The translations under genes and the position numbers were made by a program. A stretch of DNA of 64,000 nt from Euonymus europaeus (lineage: Eukaryota; Streptophyta; Magnoliopsida; Celastrales; Celastraceae): positions 22,943,001-23,007,000 of the forward strand of contig OY756966.1 of assembly GCA_963580455.1 (NCBI GenBank), written 5' to 3'. Positions 27,201 through 37,030 of this stretch are shown here, piece after piece; position 1 is the stretch's first letter, and each line of letters opens with the position of its first letter. The notes below the pieces were generated by a model, which searched no databases, was not told the origin of the DNA, and saw only the letters and a program-made list of their open reading frames with translations.

Positions 27201-30200
27201 TTTTACACAAAACAGTGAGTAAGAAGGTTGGACCAGTGGTCCCTAGTGATGCTGCTCCTTCCACATCTGGTATTGCATCACAAACAGCGTCGGGGGTGCT
27301 CTCAGGTTCAGGTGTGCTGAATGCCAGACCAGGGAGTGCAACATCGTCAGGATTACTTTCTCACATGGTAGCAACCATGAATGCAGATGTTGCCAGGGAA
27401 TACTTGGGAAAAGTAGCTGATCTTCTACTTGAGTTCGCTCAAGCAGATACAACTGTAAAATTGTTCATGTGTAGCCAAAGCTTACTTAGCCGCCTTTTCC
27501 AAATGTTCAATAGAATAGAACCCCCTATTCTATCCAAGGTATATTGGGGAATCTATTTTTGCTTAGTTTATCCAAATCTTATATAATTCACTGCTTTTTT
27601 TAATCTTGTTGCTACTTATCAATTTACAGATACTGAAGTGTATCAATCATTTGTCAACTGATCCAAACTGCTTAGAGAATCTTCAGCGTGCAGATGCTAT
27701 TAAATATCTTATCCCAAACCTTGAACTCAAAGATGGGCCTCTGATATCCCAAATACATACTGAGGTCAGCCTAATGTGTTATATGTTAGTTTTGCTTGCT
27801 TAAGCATGACTATGTTTATTAGAAAATGTATTGCTGGTTTGAGAGAGTAATTTTCTATATCCGGATGTACTGAGGAGACTTTTCTGTTTTTGACTTTATG
27901 TAGATGCCCTGTTATGATTTGTTATTACCTTTTCTCTTTGTGATAACTTTATTGGTTTATTTTCCAACTTGCTAAACTGATAAGGACTAGATATTTATGG
28001 CATCTTTTGATATATTAACATCATTTGATATACTAAGTTTTTAAATTCTTTCTGATAGTTTATATGCTGTTTTCTTTTGAAAGTTTGTGCTGAAATAGTG
28101 AAATTAATTTCAGTTCTTGTTTTGTTCAGATATGTTCATTTGCTTGAATAACTCTAAAGAAAACATTTTTCTGCATTTATAATATGTTTTGTTGACGTAT
28201 GCTATTCTTAAACTGATGTGAATTCAATAAACCTTTTTCCTCCTGATAATGTTCCCCCTTAGTTTTGTGTTATATGGTATCAATCTTATGGACACTGTAA
28301 ATTTTGTTTTTATTCATTATTGAATAAATTTTTCTTCAACGGAATTCCATTTTCAGCATATTTAGACCATTCAGTTGATATTAGAATGAAACCTTCTGAT
28401 GGAAAAGAAAACTATTGTAGTGTAGAGAATATCACAGGCACTCTGCTATGAAAAACTTTTGTTTTACCATTATCCACCGTATTGCGTTAGAATTTTTCTT
28501 TGTTTCACGAAAAAAAATCACCATAGCAGTACTGCAAAAGCTACGGTGAATCCTGCTAGATCAATCCACACTGAATGTGCTGAATGGTTGATGTTTTACA
28601 CATGTATAATATTTTATTTCATTTATTTTCTTTAGTTCTTGTCTGTGAATAAATTCTGATACTGTTGCGTAATTTTTTGTGCTTTGAAGGTCCTCAATGC
28701 GTTATTTAATCTATGCAAGATTAATAAGAGAAGACAGGAACAAGCAGCTGAAAATGGAATTATACCACACTTGATGAATTTTATTATGTCCGATTCTCCT
28801 TTGAAACAATGTGCGTTGCCTCTACTGTGTGACATGGCTCATGCATCTCGTAATTCAAGAGAGCAATTAAGGGCTCATGGTGGTCTGGATGTGTACTTGA
28901 GCCTGCTTGATGATGAGGTTTGGTCTGTGACAGCATTGGATTCAATCGCTGTTTGTTTGGCTCATGACAATGACAACCGCAAAGTGGAACAAGCTTTGCT
29001 GAAGAAGGATGCAGTTCTGAAGTTAGTGAAGTTTTTCCAGTGTTGTCCTGAACAACATTTTGTGCATATATTGGAGTCATTCCTAAAAATAATTACGTAT
29101 GTACCTTCTCATCTCCCTTTATATCTTTAGTATGCAGGGTGTAGGTCTGTAGAATCGGTGTACTGGTTGATCTGTGCAATGATGGTTATATGCCAATTAG
29201 TGGGTATATATGATGCCAAGACCTCTAATTTTGAGTATGATTGTCAATGTTTCTTGTCACCCTTTATCATTCTTGCTTGTTACTATACATCAGACCCCCA
29301 GTGGCCCAGCCTTCTTGCAAGCTACTGGTTCCATCTAATAAATCTGGTGCTTTCTTTAGAAGACTTTTTGACTGATGCAATTTTTAGATTAGCCTTAGAT
29401 ATCCCATAATCCTTTATTTATATGATCTAGGGAACAGGTATCATTTCTCATTTATGGTTAATGTACTTGCTTCTTGGCATTCTTCTTGGAATACTTTGTA
29501 CTTAGTATTTACTTTGAGTTTAAACTTTTTACTTTGTCAGCTTGTTGTTTTCTCTTTTTCCCTCTTGATTTGGGGATCATGCTGAATCTTTTGTATGCAG
29601 GAAATCATCTCGGATAAACACAACTCTCGCTGTTAATGGGTTGACACCATTACTCATCTCGAGGCTAGACCATCAGGATGCCATAGCTCGTCTTAATTTG
29701 CTGAAACTTATCAAGGTGACAGATCGTGTTCATCTTGGATTTACCTTTTCTTTATTTTGTATGTTGTACTTTATTTTTGCATTTTATTTTATCTGGAAAC
29801 TATATACAGTAATGCAGTCCAGTATTACCATTTAACACTTGGTCATTGTTGTTGTTTTGCTCATTGGATAATATCGTTGATTCACACTGACTTTTCAAAG
29901 GTTCAGAAACTTCTTCAAGTCACATAAGTGTTTTTCATTTAGGAAGAAACTTTCTAGGAGCTTTTGACCCAGAACATGAGAAGTTTAGCTAGCTCTTTGG
30001 AATTGATGGTGGTTGAGTTTTTTGTGGGAAAATGTTCTCTCTCTCTCTCTCACACACACACACCCCACACGCACACACAAGTTCATTGCACTGATTTGGG
30101 TTTGTCTTCTGTTTTATGATCCGTCTTCTGGGGTCTCTCTCTCTCTCTCTTTCACACACACACACACATAAGTTCATTGCATTGATTTGTGTTTGTCTTC

Positions 30201-30642
30201 TATTTATGATATTTCTTCTGGGCTATGACTATGATTGATCACTTTGGTGGGATTTCTATGTCAAACAGATTTTTTAAACTTATTTGGAAAACATATTCTG
30301 CTTGTTGTTTGCTCTTTTTTTTTACTTCATTTTAAAATATTTCTAATCGTGTATTCTCGTCCCTGCCATATTTTATTTTTTTCCACATTGAAAGTTGGGT
30401 AGAATCTTTTCCTTTTTCCTTGCATAATTATTAAGAAGTGTTCTGATTAAAATTTGTTATGGCAGGCCGTTTATGAGCACCATCCTCGACCGAAGCAGTT
30501 GATAGTAGAAAATGATTTGCCTCAGAAACTTCAGTGTTTAATTGAAGAACGCAGAGATGGTCAACGATCCGGAGGCCAAGTGTTGGTTAAACAAATGGCT
30601 ACTTCACTTCTTAAAGCACTTCACATTAATACTGTTCTGTAA
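12236..30642 (+). CDS. M3KE1: MAP3K epsilon protein kinase (M3KE1/MAP3Ke1 type)
   Basis: Ser/Thr MAPKKK of the plant epsilon class, related to Cdc7p/Cdc15-type division kinases; in Arabidopsis M3KE1 and its paralogue are needed for pollen viability. There are 24 exons: 12236-12295, 12913-13047, 15104-15124, 15587-15660, 15761-15851, 15932-16015, 17096-17197, 17739-17870, 18513-18584, 19658-19761, 20130-20244, 20322-20720, 21887-22219, 22316-22360, 24035-24214, 24328-24411, 24937-25028, 25118-25201, 25907-26784, 27150-27538, 27630-27764, 28690-29096, 29601-29715, 30466-30642. They sum to 4308 nt, 1435 residues (Arabidopsis M3KE1 is about 1370). The kinase domain (about residues 20-275) has the glycine loop [19 protein letters not shown] lysine, HRDIKGAN catalytic loop, DFG and WMAPE. 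A low-complexity Ser-rich middle is followed by armadillo-like helices (from residue ~580) including [18 protein letters not shown], ending [11 protein letters not shown]. All catalytic residues are present. Confidence 0.97.
13206..13440 (-). mobile_element. Au-like SINE with 12-bp TSD in MAP3K epsilon intron 2
   Basis: On the minus strand it opens with a tRNA-like head (CATGTGGCTCAGTGGTAGAG, then TTCAATTCC as B box). It continues with the Au-SINE body, recognisable by GGGTAAGATATGCGTAATC, CCCCAACCCCGCCCATTGCG and GTGCACAAGTA near the 3' end. Direct repeats GATATTTCACAT at 13206-13217 and 13429-13440 flank a 211-bp insert, as expected for L1-type target-primed insertion. The Au family is widespread in angiosperms. 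Confidence 0.85.
14365..14442 (+). mobile_element. Au-SINE 3' fragment
   Basis: The stretch GGGGGTAAGGCTGTGTAAAT followed by CACTGCGCGGGAGCCTTGACC matches the 3' half of the Au SINE body, plus strand, in MAP3K epsilon intron 2. The tRNA-like head is missing, so it is a 5'-truncated or eroded copy. Confidence 0.7.
16076..16268. mobile_element. Emigrant-like MITE (189 bp, TA target duplication) in MAP3K epsilon intron 6
   Basis: Termini CAGTAAAATCTCTCTATAG and CTCTAGAGATTTTACTG are inverted repeats, with TA on both sides (16076-16077 and 16267-16268). The inside is AT-rich with TTGGGTCCCAAC and GGTCCCACC motifs. The ends match Emigrant/Lemi1 (pogo-like Tc1-mariner) MITEs, whose consensus begins CAGTAAAACCTCTATAA. 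Confidence 0.85.
19888..19908. repeat. (CT)n microsatellite
   Basis: CT dinucleotide run in MAP3K epsilon intron 10. Confidence 0.85.
25809..25922 (+). repeat. 57-bp tandem duplication across intron 18/exon 19 acceptor
   Basis: A 57-bp unit occurs twice. The 53 bases at 25809-25861 and at 25866-25918 are identical, covering TTTCTTTTTAACATATGGGA through CATCCAGAGAAATGGTTCA. Each copy holds a complete acceptor (TTTTCACATCCAG/AGAAATGG), at 25848-25849 and 25905-25906. The frame stays open across both, so the upstream acceptor adds 19 codons before [16 protein letters not shown] used the downstream acceptor for the CDS because it restores the family sequence. Confidence 0.95.
30033..30225. repeat. 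Two-copy ~100-bp repeat with CT/CA microsatellites
   Basis: In MAP3K epsilon intron 23, a block of (TC)n(AC)n followed by AGTTCATTGCA, TGATTTG and GTTTGTCTTCT occurs twice, starting near 30033 and 30134. The copies differ mainly in the dinucleotide tract lengths. Confidence 0.85.
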
Positions 30643-31557
30643 ATTGATTTGTTAAAATTTCTTCTTCCCAGTGTGTGTATATGCTTTTGCTTTGAAGCCT
30701 CCCCCACCCGGGAAAGGAAGCGAAAAAAGAAAGCCCTAACAAAAGAGGTAAAGAATGCATATATAATTCTTTTGGAAGAGATGCTTAAGTTTTGCAGATA
30801 TGATGTCTCTTTTTTCTTTGGGGGGGTTATTTAGTTTGCTTCACTTGTTTTTTTGCTAAGTGAAGGTTGTGGTAGGAACAACATTCGGCTGCCTAAACTG
30901 ATTTCTTTAAAAGATTATCTGAATTTAATGATTTTGTTATTGTGTGTCTGAACATCTTCGTTTCATTTCGATGTTTAATATCTAATATCTGGTGGAGACA
31001 TTGATTTGATAACTTGTGATATTTTTTTCTTTGAAACTCTTAATTGTTAAGAACTGGTGTTATACTGAGTGTTAAGAGAATTTGTCCAAGCTAGGTCTAC
31101 ATTTTAATCCTTGTGCTCTAAAGGAGGTTTCTTTTCATTTATATAAAAAAAATTCTTTATGTTTATATTCATGGAGCTGATTTTCCAGAGCATGTGATCC
31201 ACTGTTGTTAATGTTGGTTCCACTAAAATATATTTGTCTTGTAATGTTATTTTTATCTGGCATTTAATTTTTAATACGTATCATCGTGCGCTCCATACAT
31301 TCCTGAATGGTTAAAATTTACAGGATGGTTTCTCGTATTTACTTAAATTAATTTACTGATGAAAAATTCAAGTCTTTTTGTGATAATATAATTGCATGTG
31401 TATCCAAGCAAGCACCTATTGTGAAAGCAATTTTTTAACGAGGGACTATTGGTATGTTGAATTGAGCTGTGAATTTAGTGATATATTTGTTTGCAACTAA
31501 GAATCTAGTGATATAAAGGCCTAACTAATTGTATAGGGAATGGTTATTTTTTTGGAT
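30643..31557. other. MAP3K epsilon 3' flank and intergenic DNA
   Basis: The 3' UTR should occupy the left few hundred bases. Beyond it the DNA is AT-rich with no supported gene or repeat up to the Mutator-like remnant. Confidence 0.5.
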
Positions 31558-33505
31558 CGAAATGCACCATGAATTTAAAAAAGTAGATAACAATGCACCA
31601 TATACATACAAAAATAGATCAATTCAGCCCCCGATAAATGTGAAAAAGAAAGGCAGGACTCCCTTTGAGGGTTGATACATTCCAAACATATTAACCAAAT
31701 ATTCAAACAGTAAAACCATAATAAAATTAGTTAATTTAATATTCCATACTCTCCAACAAGTCTTAAGCCATAAATTTAAGAAATAGTCATCAAATTTGAA
31801 AGCCTTACATAATTTGCTTACACTAAAATAAATCATTGGTAAACAAAAAACACCATACATCATTTTCCAGTATTACTTTGTTATCTTCCTTGGTTGTCCA
31901 ATCTTGCACTACCACAAGTTATAACCCTTGTCATTGATGTGCTAGGCTATGTTCAGCTATTGGCCACACCTCTACCACTGCATTAACAAGTTCACTTTTG
32001 TCTATCACTTATAATGGTAAAACCCTCACCATTAGCAGTCTGCATATCTAACCTTAATAACTCTAAAAACCAACTCCATGTATATGTGTTCTCAACCTGA
32101 ACCACAGCCCAAACAATTGGAAACATTTTATTATTCTCATCATTCCTTGTCGCCGTAAGCAACTCACCCTTCACTAAACTTTTTAGAAAACACCCATCAA
32201 TACCAATGACTAGTCTACAGCCTCTAAGAAAACCCACCTTGCAACTATAAAAGTTGCAATAGAACCTTTTAAAGACAGGTGCATCGTCCTCATTTTCCTA
32301 GGTTGTCCAAATGGTCGCAGTTGAAATAGGGTTGGAAACCAACAATTCCTCACCATAATCCCTCAGTTTCTCATACTCCAAGACAATTCCCATCCAAGTT
32401 AGCTAACACATCCCTTTTCACCCTTTTTACCTGTTGGATATTGACATCTAGTTCTAGGTTTTGCATCATAAAATCCTTCAGGTACCTAGGTTTTATGTCA
32501 GGATAGGCAGAATAATCTTATAGAACCTTTTATAAAGAAACTTATGTGAAAGCCTCGGAAGTTCTTTTTTCTTCTTCTTCCATATGTATGTTCATCATAG
32601 AATGTGTTAATCTGAAAACTATTTAGGCCCTTACATAATTATGCAAATATCAGCCATGGACAATCCTGAGAACCAATACACTTAAACCTAGTTTTATTAG
32701 GTTCATTTTTTACCAACCTTATATCATGCCTACTCATAATGACATAATTGTTCACAACATTCTTAAAGTCATCAGTTGTATCAAATAACTTCGAGATCAA
32801 ATTTAGGGATACCTCTTTGACACTTGAATACTGGATAATTCTGTCCACGAGTCACACTGAAAGCATCACCTCAAGATTGAGCCAAACCCTCATCATCTTC
32901 TGTCACTTCATCCTCAGAGGAATTGAGTAGTGCCACATTCCTCCCAAGTCTTCTTCTCCCTCGTAGCAAGGACTTCATCATCTCCCTCCGACGAATCATC
33001 CAAAGGAAGAACCTCTTCTTGACTTTCTTCACCAGTATCATCACTAGTTGAAGATAAATATGAGCTCGGCATGATTGATTTGAAAATGCCTACAGACAAC
33101 TCAAATAAGCGAACCTATCCCAAATATCGCGAACCCATATGATTTAGAGAGAAACTACCGTTATCGGCACATACCTTAGGCTGAATCGGGGATTACAATG
33201 GAAAAATCGAACCAAATGATCAAAATCGAATCACAATTGCGAGAATGCAGGAGATAGATTTAGATTTTATTCTTTTTGAAATGGGATTTGGGTTTGGGGA
33301 TAACATTTTATGATTTTATGATTTAAAAAAATTGAAAATAAAATGCCATGTCAATAAAATGATGCCAGATCAGCAAAAATATACTTTAATTGGACATAAG
33401 GTGCAACAGTATACTAAAATGAAAGTTCGAGGTACGATTTGATACATTTAAAAGTACGGGGTGTAAATTGATACTTTCATGAAAATACAGGATGCAAACC
33501 CTAAA
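31558..33505 (-). mobile_element. Degenerate Mutator-like element (MULE)
   Basis: Transposase remnants read leftward (next entry). The ends share a pattern of imperfect repeats about lack-of-G 'ATGCACC...ATCAATT' units: left 31561-31625 (AAATGCACCATGAATTTAAA, AACAATGCACC), right, on the complement, TTTGCATCCTGTATTTTCAT and AAAGTATCAATTTACACCCC. Such short repeated units are common in plant MULE termini. The 9-bp target duplication was not resolved, so the limits are approximate. Confidence 0.7.
31992..33099 (-). pseudogene. MudrA-like transposase pseudogene
   Basis: Three separated reading blocks on the minus strand. An acidic N-terminal block is at 33099-32914 (ESQEEVLPLDDSSEGDDEV). A MuDR N-terminal domain block is at 32848-32639 (VNNYVIMSRHDIRLVKNEPN, then FKCIGSQDCPW, the usual basic/Cys motif). 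The start of the MULE catalytic domain is at 32237-31992 (FLRGCRLVIGIDGCFLKS, then LTATRNDENNKMFPIVWAVV, TWSWFLELL). Between blocks 2 and 3 the family sequence can still be followed, with in-frame stops (for example after GNCLGV). The catalytic core breaks off after TIISDRQK, losing the rest of the transposase and the zinc finger. It cannot make an active protein. Confidence 0.88.
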
Positions 33506-34067
33506 GAGGCAAATTATTTTATTCTAAGTCGAACCTTATTGTATCATACTAACTCTTTAATTATTTAGATAATTTAGGTTTTATTAGTAGTGTTGAGTTG
33601 ATACTTAAATAGGTTTATGAAATAAGAAAAGAGAAACTATTCTCACAAACTCAAAGAAGCAATTCTTGACTGAAACTAGTGTCTCGCGAGAGGCGTATTC
33701 CTTTGCTTGCGTTCTATGATTTAACATATCACCAACACATGTCTTTTTTCCCTTTTGTGATTTCACAGGTTGAAATTGAGATCTATATGTATATATATCT
33801 ATATATATATAATGAAAACAAAGAAATAATGAATTTGATTCCTTCTTCCTTAAAAATAAATAAATATAATATAATAGAGAATGAGGACTTACTACTCCAA
33901 CTAAACCCAACTCAAAGTTTTCAATCTTTGAATTCCCTCAATTTCTGTTTGTTAAATTAAACAAAAAAAAGAAGAAGTGTGACAATAAAAAAAATCACTT
34001 AACTGATTTGACCATAATCTACTATGGATAATGTTGAGAAAAATAAAATTCTCCAGTATTGCTCGTG
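33506..34067. other. Intergenic DNA between MULE and solo LTR
   Basis: AT-rich, no gene supported; short ORFs on either strand lack recognisable domains. Confidence 0.5.
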
Positions 34068-34374
34068 CCTTTTGTGATATCTTAATTCGAGAATAATATA
34101 AATAATGAATAAGAGAGTGACACAAGCGCAATGATATGATAGTGAAATCGATAATTAAATTCGGGTTAGACTAAATCAATATAGAAAAATATATATATAA
34201 TATGACTACTAAAGATTGTAGGAATTATGGAAACTAAATTAATGGGAATTAATAAAATATGAATTAATGGGAATTAATAAAATATGAGTTGTTGGATCTC
34301 ATTTGTTGGAGGATGTTATTTTGGTAAAATAATAGAGAAAGAAGTTAAATGGATAATTGGGAAATTGAAATTGT

Positions 34375-35278
34375 TTAGGGTGGTTATTAAATCATTAAAT
34401 CAAAAAAATTTAGAAGAGTGGAGAAATGAATTAAAAAGGAAAAAAAAGAATAACAGAAAAAGAAAGGAAAAGAAAGAAAAACAGCCAAAAAAAAAATCAG
34501 AAGAGTTGAAAGAGGGAAAGAAAAAAAGAAAGAAAAAAAATGAAAAACACAATTTCCGCTCGTCAGACTTCGGCAATGCCGATCTCCTTCGTCTGACCAC
34601 TGTTGATCATGAAATTGGTACCAATCTCTTCCTCTCTTCAAGATGTATGAAATTGATCCAAGAATCGTCCAAAACGGAGCTGTATATCCCCGGTAAACTC
34701 TTTCGAAAGTTTCAGCCTCCGCAAACTTCGACAGTCGATTTCTCCCTCCTCCGACCTCCGTTTGATGCAAGACCACCAACGTTCAGTTCGTCTCAGTGAG
34801 TACTACAAAAACCGGTTGGTGATTTTTGGTGACTAGAATGTGACCGGAAATCACCAACTCGGTTTTGTAGTACTCACCGAGGCGAACTGAACGGTGGTGA
34901 TCTTGCATCAAACGGAGGTCGAAGGAGGGAGAAATCGACCATCGAAGTTTGCAGAGGTCGAAACTTTCGAGAGCTTTTCCCGGAGATATACAGCTCCGTT
35001 TTGATGATTCTTGGACCGATTTCATACGTCTCGAAGAGAGGAAGAGATTGGTACCAATTTGATGACTAATGATGGCCGGAAGAAGGAGATCGGTGTTGCC
35101 GAAGTCTGATGCACGGAAATCGCATTTTTCATCTTCTTCTTTTTTCTTGCCCTTTCTCGACTCTTCCGACTTTTTTTTTTGTTGTTTTTCTTTATTTTCT
35201 TTGCATTTTTTTTCCTTTTTAATTCGTTTCTCCACTCTTCTACATTCTTCCTGTTTAATGATTTAGTAACCACCCTAA
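34375..35278. repeat. Long inverted repeat (foldback), arms ~450 and ~431 bp, 22-bp spacer
   Basis: The left arm (34375-34825) starts TTAGGGTGGTTATTAAATCA. The right arm (34848-35278) ends with the complement, TGATTTAGTAACCACCCTAA. Matching segments run through to the centre, e.g. GAGTACTACAAAA/TTTTGTAGTACTC and AACCGGTTGGTGATTT/AAATCACCAACTCGGTTT. Arms diverge by substitutions and small indels. A purine-rich stretch in one arm faces a pyrimidine-rich stretch in the other. ORFs predicted here (e.g. 34284-34799) are artefacts of this low-complexity sequence. Confidence 0.93.
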
Positions 35279-35640
35279 TTTATAAAATTGTGTTATGATT
35301 TCATGGCTGGATTAATGTGGAATTGTGTTGGGAGGTGTATGTGGGTGATTCTTGATATTTTTATAACCTCTGATATTTATTGGAAATTTTTGTTCAAATA
35401 TTGAATGTTCTATGAATTAATATTTATATTTGGTATTGTGAGAACTGCGGTGGTTATACTGTGGGGAATATATATTGTGGAGGATATGAGGTGGATATGG
35501 CTGAGGAGGTTGCAGTGATGTGTGAATGAAACCCTGTACGTACAGTGGGTAAAATCTGGATAAAGATTCGTTATGCGGTCACATAGAGAAGGGTAGTAAG
35601 CCCGGGTTGAAGAAAGTGTCAACTTTCCTTACTTGTAGAA

Positions 35641-35798
35641 AGACCCCAACGATGAGATCGGAGAGGTCAGAGTGTGAATAAAGTGACCCCGACGATGAGA
35701 TTGGAGAGGTCGGAGAATGAACAAAGTGACTCTAACGATGAGGTCAGAAAATGGTTGAAGTTAGCTCCGACAATGAGGTTGGAGTTGAGGTGGAAGTG
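35641..35798. repeat. ~43-bp tandem repeat inside the LTR
   Basis: About four units built on CCCCGACGATGAGATTGGAG and related variants (CCCCAACGATGAGATCGGAG, TCTAACGATGAGGTC, CTCCGACAATGAGGTTGGAG), each ending in an aAAGTG-like stretch. Internal repeats of this kind occur in plant gypsy LTRs. Confidence 0.8.
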
Positions 35799-36308
35799 GG
35801 TTGGCGGAATAAATATGAAAATTTCAGTCTGAAAAAAGGTTTGTAAAAGATGGTATGGTTAATTGTGCGATGCCTCAAATATTATATTATATTGTTCGAT
35901 TATCGGGAGTTGTGGTGTTTCATACTGAGCCTCGGCTCATCCCTGTGTTTTATCTTTCTTTTCAGGTTAGCCGAGTGATGCCAATCGAGCTGGTGATGGG
36001 AACCGGATTGAGGAGTAGGTGCACATACCATTAGAGGGGGATCCGGTTGTTTATACATATTATTTACATACTTTATATATAAAAAAAATTTAGTCACTCC
36101 AATTAATTGGATTTAATTAGTCATTTGATTTCCACGTCACGTCACGGGGGTTGGGGCGTGACACCTTTTAAGCTTCTCTTTGTGCGAACGCAAATGAAAA
36201 CAAAAGACATTTGGATCCTCCTAAAGGCAGCAACAACAACAATAAAAATGACAACAATCTGTCACTACCTCTACCCTCTAAGCCATCCAATCATTCGCCA
36301 TCGTCGCC

Positions 36309-36957
36309 GTAATCACTCACACCTCATTCACATAGTTCATCATCAAAAGTTTGATTTGAATCTTAAAAGAAAAGATAAAAGAGAGAGAACAAGATGAGAG
36401 AGGGAGGGAGAAAGATGAGAGAGAAAAAAACTCTTGGCGTTGATATGTTTTTTAGGTTTAGAAAGATGATTTATCCAAAAATTTATGAAAGATTTGTTGG
36501 TATTTTTCTTTATAAGGAGAAGGGTTGTAATCACTATCACCTCCTTCACATGGATCGTCATCAAAAGTTTGATTTGAATTTTAAAGGAAAAGTTAAAGAG
36601 AGAGAACGAGATGAGAGAGGGAGAGAGAAAGGCGAGAGAGTAAATAATCTTGGCGGTGATATTTTTTTTTTAGGTTTAGAAAGATGATTTTGTCCAAAAA
36701 TTTATGAAGAATTTGTTGGTAATTTTTTTTGGGATAATGGGAAGGGTCGTAATCACTCTCACCTCTTTCACATGGATCGTCATCAAAAGTTTGATCTGAA
36801 TCTTAAAAGAAAAGATAAAAAAGAGAGAACGAGATTAGAGAGAGAGGGAAGAAAAATCTTGGTGTTGATTTTTTTTTGTAGGTTTAGAAGGATGATTTTG
36901 TCCAAAAATTTATGAAGGACTTGTTGATCTTTTTTTTTTCATAAGGCGAAGGGTTTG
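36309..36957. repeat. ~220-bp tandem repeat, three copies
   Basis: Units start at about 36309, 36527 and 36749 with GTAATCACTCTCACCTCnTTCACAT-type sequence. Each contains CATCAAAAGTTTGAT, a GAGA-rich purine tract, CTTGGnGnTGATnT, TAGGTTTAGAAnGATGATTT and TCCAAAAATTTATGAA. The third unit loses identity near 36957. Confidence 0.9.
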
Positions 36958-37030
36958 TGACTCGAACTCAGGATTCGAGATTGAATACGATTCATCTCAT
37001 CAATTGAACTATTTAATTTTCGTGCCTTAT
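36950..37030 (-). mobile_element. Possible SINE/tRNA-like fragment
   Basis: On the minus strand an A-box-like TAGTTCAATTGATGAGATG is followed 20 bases later by GAGTTCGAGTCAC, a good B box. It may be another tRNA-derived SINE head; boundaries not resolved. Confidence 0.35.

Larger units (their letters stand above)
34068..36168 (-). mobile_element. Solo LTR (probable Ty3/gypsy), 2091 bp, with 5-bp TSD
   Basis: Direct repeats CCTTT at 34068-34072 and 36164-36168 flank a unit running TGTGATATC...GGCGTGACA (34073-36163), so the termini are TG...CA. Read on the minus strand it opens TGTCACGCCCCAACCCCCGT, a start very common in plant gypsy LTRs. No gag-pol or second LTR is present in the window, which fits unequal recombination between two LTRs. 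Inside are a large foldback (34375-35278) and a tandem repeat (35641-35798). Confidence 0.87.

Noticed and set aside
34284..34799. 171-codon lysine-rich ORF
   Set aside because: It lies in one arm of the foldback inside the solo LTR; the Lys/Glu content comes from an A/G-rich low-complexity tract and the opposite arm mirrors it.
36309..36957. Possible CRISPR-like array
   Set aside because: Units are adjacent 220-bp repeats without unique spacers in a plant nuclear context.
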